Below, piece by piece: positions 33,202 through 41,462 of a stretch of 64,000 nucleotides of DNA. The translations under genes were made by a program, and so were the position numbers. The notes below the pieces were generated by a model. The model searched no databases. It was not told where the DNA came from and was given only the letters and a program-made list of their open reading frames with translations. Where the stretch lies: contig NZ_CP011319.1 of assembly GCF_001865675.1 (NCBI RefSeq), positions 2,480,001 to 2,544,000 on the forward strand. Reading direction: 5' to 3'. Positions within the stretch are counted from its first letter, which is position 1. Every line of letters starts with the position of its first letter. The DNA is from Janthinobacterium sp. 1_2014MBL_MicDiv (GTDB lineage Bacteria; Pseudomonadota; Gammaproteobacteria; Burkholderiales; Burkholderiaceae_D).

Positions 33202-34383
33202 ATGCTGACCCAAGAACAACGCGCCATCATCACCGCCACCGTCCCCATCCTCGAGCAGGGCGGCGAAACGCTGACCCGCCATTTTTACAAGAACCTGTTC
33301 CGCGACCATCCGGAAGTGCTGCCGTACTTTAACCAGGCGCACCAGCACAGCGGCGACCAGCAGCGCGCACTGGCCAATGGCGTGCTGATGTATGCCAAAC
33401 ATATCGACCAGCTCGAGGCGCTGGGCGACCTCGTCTCGACCATCGTCAACAAGCACGTGGCCCTGCAAATCCGCGCCGAGCACTATCCGCTGGTGGGTGC
33501 CAGCCTGCTGCAAGCCATCCGCGAAGTGCTGGGCGCGGAAGTGGCCAGCGACGCCGTCATCGACGCCTGGGGCGCGGCCTACGGCCAGCTGGCCGACATC
33601 CTGGCCGGCGAGGAGGGCCGCATCTACAAGGCGCAGGCGGCCGCGCCCGGCGGCTGGCGCGGCGCGCGCGATTTTCTCGTGCAAGCCAAGGTCGTGGAAA
33701 GCGACGAGATCACCTCCTTCCTGCTGGCGCCCGCCGATGGCCAGCCCGTGCTCGACTTTGCGCCAGGCCAGTATATCGGCGTCGTGGCGACGGTCGACGG
33801 CGTGCCCATGCGCCGCCAGTATTCGCTGTCGGCCGCCAGCAATGGCCAGACTTACCGCATCAGCGTCAAGCGCGAGCAGGGCGGCAAGGTGTCGACTTAC
33901 TTCCACGACCAGGTACAGGCGGGCGGCATGGTGCAGCTGACGCCGCCATCGGGCGACTTCGTGCTGGCCGATGGCGACAAGCCGCTGGTCTTGATCAGCG
34001 GCGGCGTGGGCATCACGCCGACCCTGGCCATGCTGGCGTCGGCCCTGCGCGGCAAGCGTCCCGTGCATTTCATCCACGCGGCGCGCCACCATGGCGTGCA
34101 CGCGTTCCGCGCGCAGGTCGACGCACTGGCCGCGCAGCATCCGCAGCTCAAGCGTTTCTATTGCTATGCGGAGCACGGCGGCGAGCAGGCGGCGCCGGAC
34201 GCCATCGGCCTGCTCGATAAAGCCCAGCTGGAGCGCTGGCTGCCGACATCGCGCGACGTCGACGCGTATTTCCTCGGTCCGCAGCCCTTCATGCGCGCCG
34301 TGAAAGGCTATCTGCGCGACCTGGGCGTGCCCGAAAAGCAGACGCATCATGAATTCTTCGGACCGGCGAGCGCGCTGAACTGA
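33202..34383 (+). CDS. hmp: Flavohaemoglobin, nitric oxide dioxygenase
   Basis: A 393-residue three-domain enzyme that oxidises nitric oxide to nitrate with oxygen and NADH in the cytoplasm. Globin domain (1-137) with B10 Tyr29, E7-region Gln53 and proximal His85 (NKHVALQI). FAD-binding domain (about 150-255) with RQYSLSAAS; NAD-binding domain with ISGGVGITPTLAML and the ending HHEFFGPAS. Length and all key residues fit Hmp. TACAGGAGTTTTACATG gives a strong ribosome binding site. Confidence 0.97.
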   Translation: MLTQEQRAIITATVPILEQGGETLTRHFYKNLFRDHPEVLPYFNQAHQHSGDQQRALANGVLMYAKHIDQLEALGDLVSTIVNKHVALQIRAEHYPLVGASLLQAIREVLGAEVASDAVIDAWGAAYGQLADILAGEEGRIYKAQAAAPGGWRGARDFLVQAKVVESDEITSFLLAPADGQPVLDFAPGQYIGVVATVDGVPMRRQYSLSAASNGQTYRISVKREQGGKVSTYFHDQVQAGGMVQLTPPSGDFVLADGDKPLVLISGGVGITPTLAMLASALRGKRPVHFIHAARHHGVHAFRAQVDALAAQHPQLKRFYCYAEHGGEQAAPDAIGLLDKAQLERWLPTSRDVDAYFLGPQPFMRAVKGYLRDLGVPEKQTHHEFFGPASALN

Positions 34384-34516
34384 AGCAGCGTCGTGCAGGC
34401 GTCGTTGTGGCTGGACGAGAAATAGCCGCGCCGTAAGGGGCGGGTAAGCCTCGCCCTGTACTGTGAAAACAAGCTCGAAGAAAAGAGCATGCTTTTACAT
34501 AACAGGAGGCAACACC

Positions 34517-34825
34517 ATGCACGACGATCTGGTTCAGAAAATCAAGGGCGACCCCGCCTATCATCAACTGGTCAAGGTGCGTTCCCGCTTCGGCTGGACG
34601 CTGACGGCCCTGATGATGGTGGTGTACTACGGCTACATCCTGCTCATCGCGTTCAACAAGGAGTTTCTCGCCTCGAAGACGGGCGAAGGCGTGATGACGT
34701 GGGGCATGCCGATCGGCCTGTTCGTCATCGTGTTTACCGTGGTGATCACGGGCGTCTATGTGCGCCGCGCCAACAAGCAGTACGACGACCTGACCCAGGC
34801 CATCCAGGCGCGGGTGCAGGCATGA
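34517..34825 (+). CDS. yjcH: DUF485-family inner-membrane protein (YjcH-like)
   Basis: A 102-residue protein with two transmembrane helices (LTALMMVVYYGYILLIAF and GLFVIVFTVVITGVYVRR), the usual partner of acetate permeases. The role of YjcH is not well defined. ATG 34517 has AGGAGG 7 bp upstream; its stop overlaps the actP start (ATGA), implying coupled translation. Confidence 0.92.
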   Translation: MHDDLVQKIKGDPAYHQLVKVRSRFGWTLTALMMVVYYGYILLIAFNKEFLASKTGEGVMTWGMPIGLFVIVFTVVITGVYVRRANKQYDDLTQAIQARVQA

Positions 34826-36504
34826 GCGGCGCGACCTTGACGCGGCGCACGCTCTCCTGGCTGGCGGCGCCAGCCCTGCTGGGTGCAAGCAATGCCGTGC
34901 TGGCGGCCGGCGCCGACCTGGGCCAGGCCCAGCAGCAACCCACCAACTGGACGGCCATCATCATGTTCGCCGTCTTCGTCGTCTTCACCCTGTTCGTCAC
35001 CAAGTGGGCGGCGGCCAAGACCAAGTCGGCGTCCGACTTCTACACGGCAGGCGGCGGCATCACGGGCTTCCAGAATGGCCTGGCGATCGCCGGCGACTTC
35101 ATGTCGGCCGCGTCCTTCCTCGGCATTTCCGCCGCCGTCTTCCTCAACGGCTACGATGGCCTGATCTACGCCATCGGCTTCCTCGTCGGCTGGCCCGTCA
35201 TCACCTTCCTGATGGCCGAGCGCCTGCGCAACCTCGGCCGCTTCACCTTTGCCGACGTGGCAGCCTACCGCTTCAAGCAGGCGCCGATCCGCATCTTTTC
35301 CGCCTCCGGCACCCTGGTGGTCGTGGCGTTCTACCTGATCGCGCAGATGGTGGGCGCGGGCCAGCTGATCAAGCTGCTGTTCGGCCTCGAATACTGGATC
35401 GCCGTCGTGCTGGTCGGTACCCTGATGATGATCTATGTGCTGTTTGGCGGCATGACGGCCACCACCTGGGTGCAAATCATCAAGGCGGTGATGCTGCTGG
35501 GCGGCGCCAGCTTCATGGCCATCGCCGTGCTGGCGCAATTCAACTTCAGCCCGGAAGCGCTGTTCGCCAAGTCCGTGGAAGTGCACGCCACCAAGGAAGC
35601 CATCATGGGTCCTGGCAGTTTCATCAAGGACCCCATCTCGGCCATTTCGTTCGGCATGGCGCTGATGTTCGGCACGGCCGGCCTGCCGCATATCCTGATG
35701 CGTTTCTTCACGGTGCCGAATGCCAAGGAAGCGCGCAAGTCCGTGTTCTGGGCCACCACCTGGATCGCGTATTTCTACGTGCTGACCTTCATCATCGGCT
35801 TTGGCGCCATCGTGCTGGTGAGCACGAATCCCGAGTTCAAGGATGCTGCCGGTAAATTGTTGGGTGGCAATAACATGGCGGCCGTGCACCTGGCCAAGGC
35901 CGTCGGCGGCGACGTCTTCCTCGGCTTCATGTCGGCCGTTGCCTTCGCCACCATCCTGGCCGTCGTGGCGGGCCTGACCCTGTCGGGCGCCTCGGCCGTG
36001 TCGCACGACCTGTACGCCACCGTCTTCAAGAAGGGCAAGGCGACGGGGGCCAGCGAGCTGAAAGTGTCGCGCGTGACCACCATCGTGCTGGGCATCATTG
36101 CCGTGGTGCTCGGCATCGTCTTTGAAAAGCAGAACATCGCCTTCATGGTGTCGCTGGCCTTCGCCATCGCCGCCTCGGCCAACTTCCCCGTGCTGTTCAT
36201 GTCGGTGCTGTGGAAGGATTGCACCACGCGCGGCGCCACCATCGGCGGTTTCATTGGCCTGATCACGGCCGTCGGCTTGACGGTGGTGTCGAAATCCGTG
36301 TGGGTCGACGTGCTCGGCCATGGCGAAGCGCTGTTCCCGTACGCCTCGCCCGCCATCTTTTCGATGACGGCCGGCTTTGTCGGCATCTGGCTGTTCTCCG
36401 TGCTTGACAAGAGCCCGCGCGCGCGCATCGACCGTGCCGGCTACGAAGCGCAGCAGATGCGTTCGGAAACGGGCATCGGCGCGGCGGGCGCCAGCGCGCA
36501 TTGA
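34822..36504 (+). CDS. actP: Cation/acetate symporter
   Basis: A 560-residue sodium:solute symporter of the ActP type, importing acetate and other short carboxylates. It begins with a cleavable-looking hydrophobic leader, as ActP does, then about 13 transmembrane helices. Signature stretches: SASDFYTAGGGITGFQNGLAIAGDFMSAASFLG, FGTAGLPHILMRFFTVPNAKEARKSV and VVAGLTLSGASAVSHDLYA. Cotranscribed with the DUF485 gene and closed by a strong terminator. Confidence 0.96.
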   Translation: MSGATLTRRTLSWLAAPALLGASNAVLAAGADLGQAQQQPTNWTAIIMFAVFVVFTLFVTKWAAAKTKSASDFYTAGGGITGFQNGLAIAGDFMSAASFLGISAAVFLNGYDGLIYAIGFLVGWPVITFLMAERLRNLGRFTFADVAAYRFKQAPIRIFSASGTLVVVAFYLIAQMVGAGQLIKLLFGLEYWIAVVLVGTLMMIYVLFGGMTATTWVQIIKAVMLLGGASFMAIAVLAQFNFSPEALFAKSVEVHATKEAIMGPGSFIKDPISAISFGMALMFGTAGLPHILMRFFTVPNAKEARKSVFWATTWIAYFYVLTFIIGFGAIVLVSTNPEFKDAAGKLLGGNNMAAVHLAKAVGGDVFLGFMSAVAFATILAVVAGLTLSGASAVSHDLYATVFKKGKATGASELKVSRVTTIVLGIIAVVLGIVFEKQNIAFMVSLAFAIAASANFPVLFMSVLWKDCTTRGATIGGFIGLITAVGLTVVSKSVWVDVLGHGEALFPYASPAIFSMTAGFVGIWLFSVLDKSPRARIDRAGYEAQQMRSETGIGAAGASAH

Positions 36505-36527
36505 GTTATAAGTAGCCGCTGAAGGAA

Positions 36528-36560
36528 ACAATGCCCGGTTCGCCGGGCATTGTGGTTTTT
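36528..36560 (+). terminator. Rho-independent terminator after actP
   Basis: Perfect 11-bp stem ACAATGCCCGG / CCGGGCATTGT with a TTCG loop, followed by GG and five T. It lies between the convergent actP and nsrR-like genes. Confidence 0.9.
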
Positions 36561-36574
36561 GGCGCAGGCCTTGC

Positions 36575-37030
36575 TTACCTTGCCAGGTGCAGCGGGATCA
36601 CGCCCGGTGCCGGCAGCGGCGCATTCTGCGTTCCCTCGAGTATCGACGCCAGGGTCACGCTGTCGAGCACGGCCAGGAAGGCACCCGTGGCCTGGCCCAG
36701 CTTGGCCTTCAACTGGCAATCCGGCGTCAGCGGGCACGTGTTGCTGTCCTTGTTGAAGCACTCGGCCATGAAGAAATCGCTTTCCGTCTCGCGCACCACG
36801 GTGCCGATATTGATCTCGGCCGGGTCGCGCGCCAGGCGCAGGCCGCCATTTCTCCCGCGCACGGTTTCCACGATGCCCGACAGGCCCAGCTGGTGCACCA
36901 CCTTCATCAGGTGATTCTTCGAGATGGCGTGCAGGTCGGCGATGTCCTGGATGGTCACGAGCCGGTCGCGGTGCGTGCCCAGGTACATCAGGGTGCGCAG
37001 GGTGTAATCAGTATAGGCAGTCAGTCGCAT
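36575..37030 (-). CDS. nsrR: NsrR-like Rrf2-family regulator
   Basis: A 151-residue Rrf2 winged-helix protein with the iron-sulphur ligands of NsrR: Cys91, Cys99 and Cys105 (CFNKDSNTCPLTPDC) and Asp8 at the position that completes the cluster in Streptomyces NsrR. The recognition region AISKNHLMKVVHQLGLSGIVETVRGRNGGLRL is NsrR-like. NsrR represses nitric-oxide genes until its cluster reacts with NO. A matching operator sits before hemerythrin-hmp, 4 kb away. Start ATG 37030 is fixed by alignment to the family N-terminus (MRLTAYTDYTLR). A hairpin repeat lies directly upstream. Confidence 0.88.
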   Translation of the reverse strand: MRLTAYTDYTLRTLMYLGTHRDRLVTIQDIADLHAISKNHLMKVVHQLGLSGIVETVRGRNGGLRLARDPAEINIGTVVRETESDFFMAECFNKDSNTCPLTPDCQLKAKLGQATGAFLAVLDSVTLASILEGTQNAPLPAPGVIPLHLAR

Positions 37031-37046
37031 GGGGCGGAGGAGTAAA

Positions 37047-37165
37047 ACACCTGACAAAGCGATTGCGCGTCGCGATTTGCGGCCTCCGGCGCGCACTGCG
37101 CATGCGCACAGCTCCGCTTCTCGGTCGCAACTCACAGCCGCTCGCTACGTTTTTGGCAGGTGTGT
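37047..37165. repeat. Dispersed hairpin repeat, copy B (about 119 bp)
   Basis: Opposite orientation to copy A (10219-10351). Ends are ACACCTGACAAA (37047-37058) and TTTTTGGCAGGTGTG (37150-37164), which form a near-perfect terminal inverted repeat. Inside it shares GATTTGCGGCCTCCG and CCGCTCGCTACG with copy A, and has a central GCGCATGCGC palindrome. AGTAAA lies on both sides (37041-37046 and 37166-37171), resembling a target duplication. It ends 16 bp before the nsrR-like start codon, so it occupies that gene's leader. Confidence 0.7.
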
Positions 37166-37171
37166 AGTAAA

Positions 37172-37186
37172 GATGTGGAATACATC
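37172..37186. promoter_or_regulatory. GATGT-N5-ACATC palindrome upstream of the nsrR-like gene
   Basis: Inverted repeat GATGT-GGAAT-ACATC. The half-sites resemble NsrR half-sites but the spacing is 4 bp shorter than the NsrR consensus. It could be an autoregulatory site or belong to another regulator of the ppc side. Confidence 0.3.
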
Positions 37187-37303
37187 CTTGTTTCAAGCCG
37201 CCAGCATACAGCAAAAGCGCTTCGCGACGGCCGCCAGCCTGTGCGTGTCAGCGTTACATTTCAGCCGCGAAAGACAAAAGTTGTTTGCCTTTCGTTCAAA
37301 TGC

Positions 37304-37423
37304 GTAGTAAATTTTCATATTGTTGCCACGGCAAACAGCTTGCACGCCCTTTAAAGCCCTTTGAGTACGGATTTTATGGATGAAAATCAAGAGGATGGTG
37401 AAACAATAAGGTAAATTTACTAC
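37304..37423. repeat. Long-spaced inverted repeat upstream of ppc
   Basis: GTAGTAAATTT (37304-37314) and AAATTTACTAC (37413-37423) are perfect inverted copies 98 bp apart, and similarity extends outward through an ACAATA block. A related GTAGTAAA occurs at 37165. The stretch is AT-rich in a GC-rich window and lies just before ppc, so it probably holds the ppc control region. The whole 37031-37511 interval contains no gene. Confidence 0.5.
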
Positions 37424-37511
37424 AAATTGGACGATGGGCGTTTCCCGGGCCGGGAAGCGCGTACTACGCAATCTGTGCGGTGCCGCCGTGGCCGCCCCAG
37501 GAATGAATACC

Positions 37512-40265
37512 ATGCAAATGAATGAAGTGAAAGACGAGCTGCTGAGCAGCGATATCCGCCAGCTGGGCCGTCTGCTGGGCGACGCCATCCGCAATCACCT
37601 GGGCGACCCTGCCTTTGACCGCATCGAGCACGTGCGCCAGCTGGCCATCCGTTTCCGCCGCGACAATGACGAAACCGCCCGCGTGCAGCTGTCGGCCGCG
37701 CTGCAAGCGCTGTCGCAGGAAGAAACCACGCAATTGACGCGCGCCTTCAGCTATTTCTCGCTGCTGGCCAATATTGCGGAAGATCAACACCACATCCGCC
37801 GCACGCGCGCCCATCTGATCGCCGGCTCGCCGCCGCGCCAGGGTAGCCTCAGCCACGCCGTGGGCAATGTGCTCGACGCGGGCCAGGCCGATGCGCTGGA
37901 AACCTTCTTTGAAGATGCGTTTGTCAGCCCCGTGTTTACGGCGCACCCGACGGAAGTGCAGCGCAAGAGCATCCAGAATTGCCAGATGGCCATCGCGAGG
38001 CTGTTGAACGAACGCGACCGCGTGCAGATGACGCCGGAAGAAGCGGAACAGAATGAGGAAGCGCTGGGACGCGGCATCGTCACCCTGTGGCAGACGCGGC
38101 TGTTGCGCACGAGCAAGCTGTCCGTGATGGATGAGGTGGCCAATGGCCTGTCGTTCTACGATCACACGATCCTGCGCGAATTGCCGAAGTTGTATTCCTC
38201 CCTGGAAACCATGCTGGCCCAGCGCGATGCGCGCTGGGAAGATGTGGAATTGCCCAATTTTATGAAAGTGGGCAGCTGGATCGGTGGCGACCGCGACGGC
38301 AACCCCTTTGTGACGGCCGATATCCTGCGCAGCACCCTGCAGACGCAGGCCGACAAGGTCCTCGATTTCTACCTCGGCGAATTGCGCAAGCTCGCTTCGC
38401 AGCTGTCGCTGGCGCAAATACTCAATGCCTGCAGCGAGCCGCTGCGCGCGCTGGCCGAGCGCTCGGCCGATGCTTCGCCGCACCGTGTCGACGAGCCATA
38501 CCGCCGCGCCCTGCATGGCATCCATGCGCGCCTGGACGCCACGCGTTACGTGCTGTGCAGCAAGGGCAGGCAGGCGGACGGCGTGCAGCCTTACGCTTCC
38601 GCTGCCGAGCTGCTGGCCGACCTGGACGTGGTCCAGCATTCGCTGGTCAGCAATGGCTTGCGTTCGCTGGCGCGTGGCCGCCTGCGCCAGCTGCGCCGCG
38701 CCGTGAAGGTATTCGGTTTTTCGCTGGCGCCGCTGGACTTGCGCCAGAATTCCGACGTGCACGAGCGCGTCGTGGGCGAACTGTTTGCCGGCGCCCAGCC
38801 GGGCCTCGTCTACCTCGACCTCGATGAAGAGCAGCGCATCGCCTTGCTGCTGGCCGAGCTGGAGTCGCCGCGCCTGTTGACGTCGCCATATGCGCAATAC
38901 TCGGAGGAAACCACCTCCGAGCTCGACATCTTCCGCGCCGTGCGCGAGGCGCACGCCAAGTACGGCCGCGAATCGGTGCCGAACTGCATCATCTCGAAGG
39001 CGGCCAGCGTCTCGGACTTGCTGGAAGTGGCCTTGCTGCTCAAGGAAGTGGGCTTGCTGCGCCAGGACAGCCGGGAAGTGGACGTCAACATCATCCCCCT
39101 GTTCGAAACCATCGACGACTTGCGCGCCGGCCCCGCCATCATGGCGCGCGCGTTCGGCTTGCCGTTCTACCGTGGCTTGCTGGCGTCGCGCGCGGACCAG
39201 CAGGAAGTCATGCTCGGCTATTCGGACAGCAACAAGGACGGCGGCTTCCTGACGTCGGGCTGGGAGCTCTACAAGGCCGAGATCGAGCTGGTGTCGGTGT
39301 TCAGGCAATACCAGATCAAGCTGCGACTGTTCCACGGCCGCGGCGGTTCCGTCGGCCGTGGCGGCGGCCCCAGCTACGAAGCCATCCTGGCCCAGCCGGC
39401 CGGCGCCGTGCAGGGGCAGATCCGTCTGACGGAGCAGGGCGAAGTCATCACGGCCAAGTATGCGAACCCGGAAGTGGGGCGCCGCAACCTGGAAGTGCTG
39501 GTGGCCGCCACCATCCAGTCCACCCTGCTGCCGCAGGCCCAGCTGCAGCCGAAGGCCTCGGCCGGCGCGGGCCATCTGGCCGCGATGGACGAGCTGTCCG
39601 GCACGGCCCTGAACGCCTACCGCGACCTCGTCTATGGCACCGAAGGCTTCGAGCAGTATTTCTGGGAATCGACCGTGATCGCGGAAATTGCCGCGCTGAA
39701 CATCGGCAGCCGTCCCGCCTCGCGCAAGAAATCCACGTCCATCGAGGATTTGCGCGCCATTCCCTGGGTGCTGAGCTGGGCGCAATGCCGCCTGATGCTG
39801 CCGGGCTGGTTCGGTTTCGGTTCCGCCGTGCAAGCCTATCTGGCCGCCCATCCGGCCGATGGCGCGGACGTGCTGCGCGGCATGTACACGGACTGGCCTT
39901 TCTTCACATCCCTGCTGTCGAACATGGACATGGTGCTGGCCAAGAGCGATATCGCCATTGCCGGCAAGTATGCGGAACTGGTCAAGGACAAGGCCTTGCG
40001 CGACGCCATCTTCACGCGCATTCGCGCCGAATACGCGGCCACCCTGGACGCCCTGAAGCTGATCACGGGCCAGGAAGAATTGCAGCAAGCCAATCCGCTG
40101 ATGCAGCGCTCGATACGCAACCGCTTCCCGTATATCGACCCGCTGAACCACGTGCAGGTGGAGCTGCTGCAGCGTTTCCGCGAGGGCAAGCAGGATGCGG
40201 CGGCGCGCACGGGGATTCATTTGTCGATCAACGGCATCGCGGCTGGCTTAAGAAATAGTGGTTGA
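37512..40265 (+). CDS. ppc: Phosphoenolpyruvate carboxylase
   Basis: A 917-residue anaplerotic enzyme that carboxylates phosphoenolpyruvate to oxaloacetate. Conserved blocks in order: VFTAHPTEVQRKS (catalytic His, about residue 144), GGDRDGNPFVT, LGYSDSNKDGGFLTSGW, FHGRGGSVGRGGGP and the C-terminal NGIAAGLRNSG. ATG 37512 is preceded by AGGA at 8 bp; ATG 37503 is too close to it. It is followed by gap and pyk on the same strand, a glycolytic/anaplerotic cluster. Confidence 0.97.
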   Translation: MQMNEVKDELLSSDIRQLGRLLGDAIRNHLGDPAFDRIEHVRQLAIRFRRDNDETARVQLSAALQALSQEETTQLTRAFSYFSLLANIAEDQHHIRRTRAHLIAGSPPRQGSLSHAVGNVLDAGQADALETFFEDAFVSPVFTAHPTEVQRKSIQNCQMAIARLLNERDRVQMTPEEAEQNEEALGRGIVTLWQTRLLRTSKLSVMDEVANGLSFYDHTILRELPKLYSSLETMLAQRDARWEDVELPNFMKVGSWIGGDRDGNPFVTADILRSTLQTQADKVLDFYLGELRKLASQLSLAQILNACSEPLRALAERSADASPHRVDEPYRRALHGIHARLDATRYVLCSKGRQADGVQPYASAAELLADLDVVQHSLVSNGLRSLARGRLRQLRRAVKVFGFSLAPLDLRQNSDVHERVVGELFAGAQPGLVYLDLDEEQRIALLLAELESPRLLTSPYAQYSEETTSELDIFRAVREAHAKYGRESVPNCIISKAASVSDLLEVALLLKEVGLLRQDSREVDVNIIPLFETIDDLRAGPAIMARAFGLPFYRGLLASRADQQEVMLGYSDSNKDGGFLTSGWELYKAEIELVSVFRQYQIKLRLFHGRGGSVGRGGGPSYEAILAQPAGAVQGQIRLTEQGEVITAKYANPEVGRRNLEVLVAATIQSTLLPQAQLQPKASAGAGHLAAMDELSGTALNAYRDLVYGTEGFEQYFWESTVIAEIAALNIGSRPASRKKSTSIEDLRAIPWVLSWAQCRLMLPGWFGFGSAVQAYLAAHPADGADVLRGMYTDWPFFTSLLSNMDMVLAKSDIAIAGKYAELVKDKALRDAIFTRIRAEYAATLDALKLITGQEELQQANPLMQRSIRNRFPYIDPLNHVQVELLQRFREGKQDAAARTGIHLSINGIAAGLRNSG

Positions 40266-40273
40266 TTCTTTTT

Positions 40274-40335
40274 AACCCAACAACAAATGCTGGGGTCGGA
40301 GCTCAAGGTCTGCCCCCGGATTTTGCACCTGGGTT
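40274..40335. repeat. Nested inverted repeats between ppc and gap
   Basis: Outer arms AACCCA (40274-40279) and TGGGTT (40330-40335) enclose GGGG..GGA (40292-40300) and TCTGCCCC (40309-40316). GCTTTT follows. It may act as a ppc terminator. Confidence 0.35.
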
Positions 40336-40364
40336 GCTTTTAAGTAAAACAACAAGGAGACAGC

Positions 40365-41375
40365 ATGACCATCAAAGTTGCCATCAATGGCTATGGCCGC
40401 ATCGGCCGCAATGTCTTGCGCGCATTTTACGAAGGCGGCAAGCAGCAGGATATCGAAATCGTCGCCATCAATGACCTGGGCGACGCCAAGTCGAATGCGC
40501 ATCTGACGCGCTACGATACGGTGCACGGCAAGTTTCCCGGCGTCGTCACCATCGATGGCGAGAACATGGTCGTCAATGGCGACCGCATCCGCGTCTTCGC
40601 GCAGCGCGACCCGGCCTTGATACCGTGGGGCGAGCTCGGCGTCGATGTCGTGCTCGAATGCACGGGTTTCTTCACGACCAAGGAAAAAGCTGCGGCGCAT
40701 TTAAAGGGCGGGGCAAAGAAAGTCATCATTTCCGCGCCGGGCGGCAAGGATGTGGACGCCACCATCGTGTTTGGCGTCAACCAGCATGTACTGAAAGCCA
40801 CGGATACGGTCATTTCGAATGCCTCGTGCACGACAAATTGCCTGGCGCCACTAGTAAAACCGCTCAACGACGCCATCGGCATCGAATCGGGCCTGATGAC
40901 CACCGTGCACGCCTACACGAACGACCAGGTATTGAGCGACGTGATGCATGAAGACTTGCGCCGCGCCCGTTCGGCCACGCATTCGATGATCCCCACCAAG
41001 ACGGGTGCGGCAGCGGCCGTGGGCCTGGTCTTGCCGGAACTCAATGGCAAGCTCGACGGTTTTGCCGTGCGCGTGCCGACGATCAACGTGTCGCTGGTCG
41101 ACCTGTCCTTCATCGCCAGGCGCGACACTAGCGTCGAGGAAGTCAACGCCTTGCTGAAAACGGCCTCGGAAGGCGCGTTGAAAGGCATTTTGACGTACCA
41201 GACGGAGCCGCTGGTATCCATCGACTTCAACCACAACCCCGCCTCGTCGAATTTCGATTCGACCCTGACCAAGGTGTCGGGCCGCCTCGTGAAGGTGTCG
41301 TCGTGGTACGACAACGAGTGGGGCTTCTCGAACCGCATGCTCGACACCACGGTCGCCCTGATGGCGGCCAAGTAA
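40365..41375 (+). CDS. gap: Glyceraldehyde-3-phosphate dehydrogenase, type I
   Basis: A 336-residue NAD-dependent glycolytic enzyme. NAD site VAINGYGRIGRNVLRAFYEG; catalytic Cys155 in SNASCTTNCLAP; phosphate-binding HSMIPTKTGAA; and SWYDNEWGFSNRMLD near the end. AAGGAGACAGC precedes the ATG. It lies between ppc and pyk. Confidence 0.97.
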   Translation: MTIKVAINGYGRIGRNVLRAFYEGGKQQDIEIVAINDLGDAKSNAHLTRYDTVHGKFPGVVTIDGENMVVNGDRIRVFAQRDPALIPWGELGVDVVLECTGFFTTKEKAAAHLKGGAKKVIISAPGGKDVDATIVFGVNQHVLKATDTVISNASCTTNCLAPLVKPLNDAIGIESGLMTTVHAYTNDQVLSDVMHEDLRRARSATHSMIPTKTGAAAAVGLVLPELNGKLDGFAVRVPTINVSLVDLSFIARRDTSVEEVNALLKTASEGALKGILTYQTEPLVSIDFNHNPASSNFDSTLTKVSGRLVKVSSWYDNEWGFSNRMLDTTVALMAAK

Positions 41376-41462
41376 CAAGGTTTCACCGCTGATCCAGCGC
41401 ACCAGGACGGCCGGCCCACAAGGCTGGCCCTTGTAGCAACTTATTATAGAAAGCAGCACACC

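Noticed and set aside
37464..40220. Long reverse open frame antisense to ppc
   Set aside because: No family resemblance; ppc on the plus strand is complete with catalytic motifs.
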